From positions 1-64,000 of the forward strand of contig DASPIR010000029.1 in NCBI GenBank assembly GCA_035628995.1: 64,000 nucleotides of DNA, in the 5' to 3' direction. This document shows, one piece after another, positions 62,771 through 64,000 of this stretch; within the stretch, counting starts at the first letter, position 1, and each line of letters begins with the position of its first letter. A program made the position numbers and the translations under genes. The notes beneath the pieces are model-generated. The model ran no database searches. It worked only from the letters and a program-made list of their open reading frames with translations, and had not been told where the DNA came from. Origin of the DNA: Clostridia bacterium. GTDB lineage: Bacteria > Bacillota > Clostridia > Lutisporales > Lutisporaceae.

Positions 62771-64000
62771 CTACTCCCCGATATACCTTACAGTATGCAC
62801 ATTATCCTGCAGCTCAAAAACCAGCATTCCCTTTTCATCCTTGGATAAGTAGAAATCGTCCAGTTTTGTTTTTGATGTATATTTAATATTATCCTGCAGG
62901 TTTTCATCTATTCGTATTATTGAATTATCCCTGCAAAAATAAATTGTGTCTTTTCCTGCTGATATTAAATAATTCTCACCGTCAATCCAGTGAAGATATT
63001 CGACATTTTCAAAGGTTTTCGCCTCAAGTGTTTCTGTATTCACTATGTGCAGGCTGCTTTCTTCATAGTTTCCTACTGTAAAACTGAGTAAATTCCCCTG
63101 GTTCGAAAACTTGAGATTTCCAAGCTCGATCATAGTCCCATCGCTTGCATCTACATTTGTCTCCAGCCTTTTACTCTTCTTGCTTTCCAGCTCAACAATA
63201 TACACCGAGCTGTAATTAAGCTTCATATACCAGTCCGGCTGGCTCATATCCTTCACACTTATTCCTGCGAAAGCCAGCCTGCTGTCTTTTCCGCCCCAGG
63301 CAATACCTCCTAAAATAAACTCGTCTCCATCGATCTTGAAGACCTCATCATAGCTTCCCTTAGAAATATCATATATACACACTTTCTTTCCCGGATAGGC
63401 AAAAAAGTCCGTCGTAGGAAGCCATTGCTGCGATTCATCCTCCAGTAGAAACGCAATTTTCGAACCGGCAGGCGACCACTGTGAATATGCGGACTTAAGC
63501 TCACCCCTTTGTGAACCGCTGCGTGTATCGTATATATACTTGTCCTGTATTATAACATTGTTCTCATCCGGGGACCAGTTAATAAGATAGTTAAAACCTT
63601 CTATAAGTCCATCACTCTTGATATCCATCAGCTTGATATTCTTTGAAGCATCCATATCATAAATATAGATGCCATACACATCACTGCCCTCCAGAAGTGA
63701 TGTGTAAATAACCTTGCTGGCCTTCGGGGATATTGAAATATTTATTGCGTCAGCTGACCCGATATCCTCTGCTATAACCTTTTCTACTTTATCTCTGCCT
63801 ATGAATTTTAATGTGTTTTTGTAATCCAGCTCTTCCACCACAACAAAACCCCTATTTCCTATAGGCTCATAGTAAATGTATTTGCCGGCCATCTCTGTCA
63901 ATTCACTGTCTGTTACTTGTGTGGAGCTTAAATCTATGTCATAGTACTTAAACTCCTCGCCTTCCTCGGCACTAAGCATCAAGCTATCGTCAGCCCTGTG
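62771..64000 (-). CDS. Beta-propeller (TolB/WD40-like) protein, 5' end beyond the window
   Basis: The reading frame is open to the window edge, so the N-terminus lies outside. The visible 409 residues show repeated blades with alternating hydrophobic and aspartate-rich turns, for example NISISPKASKVIYTSL, LINWSPDENNVIIQDK, AYSQWSPAGSKIAFLLED and GIAWGGKDSRLAFAGI. The SPDG-like turns fit a TolB-type propeller of the cell surface. Function unknown. It ends 24 bp upstream of the phosphorylase gene, which it may precede in an operon. Confidence 0.75.
   Translation of the reverse strand, partial: HRADDSLMLSAEEGEEFKYYDIDLSSTQVTDSELTEMAGKYIYYEPIGNRGFVVVEELDYKNTLKFIGRDKVEKVIAEDIGSADAINISISPKASKVIYTSLLEGSDVYGIYIYDMDASKNIKLMDIKSDGLIEGFNYLINWSPDENNVIIQDKYIYDTRSGSQRGELKSAYSQWSPAGSKIAFLLEDESQQWLPTTDFFAYPGKKVCIYDISKGSYDEVFKIDGDEFILGGIAWGGKDSRLAFAGISVKDMSQPDWYMKLNYSSVYIVELESKKSKRLETNVDASDGTMIELGNLKFSNQGNLLSFTVGNYEESSLHIVNTETLEAKTFENVEYLHWIDGENYLISAGKDTIYFCRDNSIIRIDENLQDNIKYTSKTKLDDFYLSKDEKGMLVFELQDNVHTVRYIGE

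Overview
The window looks like a chromosomal segment from a spore-forming, amino-acid-fermenting anaerobe of the class Clostridia. The main reasons are a complete glycine reductase operon with two in-frame UGA (selenocysteine) codons, a spore photoproduct lyase, a membrane pyrophosphatase, AT-rich intergenic DNA with AGGAGG-type ribosome binding sites, and the arrangement eno, secG, carboxylesterase, rnr, smpB, ssrA that is typical of Firmicutes. I cannot fix the genus from sequence alone. Almost every gene is on the minus strand. The plus-strand exceptions are an AraC regulator with a flavin reductase (4.7-6.3 kb) and a radical SAM gene with a small ORF (52.2-53.4 kb).

Layout. 0-2.6 kb: a DUF4173 / Cro-type regulator / DUF2975 trio. 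2.6-4.4 kb: an IS30-family insertion sequence with inverted ends, tandem end-like repeats and a 14-bp flanking direct repeat. 4.7-6.3 kb: araC-type regulator and flavin reductase. 6.4-20.7 kb: tmRNA, smpB, rnr, esterase, DUF1294 gene, hppA, secG, then the glycolytic genes eno, tpiA, pgk, gap and cggR, and finally rpoN. 20.9-25.6 kb: a BMP-type (nucleoside-like) ABC importer. 25.8-34.1 kb: the grd operon grdX-trxB-trxA-grdE-grdA-grdB-grdC-grdD behind a tandem glycine riboswitch and a consensus promoter. 34.1-42.9 kb: degV, trmL, cheX, a double 5'-nucleotidase, splB, an EEP phosphatase, a HAD phosphatase and tRNA-Leu(CAG). 43-47.3 kb: a MoxR / DUF58 / transglutaminase operon. 47.6-58.6 kb: a DUF2225 protein, a VanW protein, an FtsA-like ATPase, a PflX-like radical SAM protein, a GNAT protein, a nuclease-helicase fusion and a GH18 protein. 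58.7-64 kb: tdh-kbl, a FAH-family gene, a nucleoside phosphorylase, and a beta-propeller protein cut by the window end.

How the genes fit together. Tdh and Kbl turn threonine into glycine and acetyl-CoA. Glycine reductase converts glycine to acetyl phosphate with electrons from TrxB/TrxA, and the riboswitch would switch the operon on when glycine is plentiful. The 5'-nucleotidase, BMP importer and nucleoside phosphorylase suggest nucleoside scavenging. The glycolytic genes sit behind a CggR-like operator but lack a phosphoglycerate mutase gene.

The most novel signals are non-coding. (1) Three copies of a roughly 105-110 bp element fold into two consecutive hairpins with compensatory changes between copies. 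Two of them bracket the esterase gene, and one supplies its last codons and stop. (2) A family of heptad-periodic GC-rich hairpins (unit about GTTNCGN) sits in several spacers, twice inside the grd operon. (3) A three-unit 11-bp repeat covers the predicted transcription start of the BMP importer.
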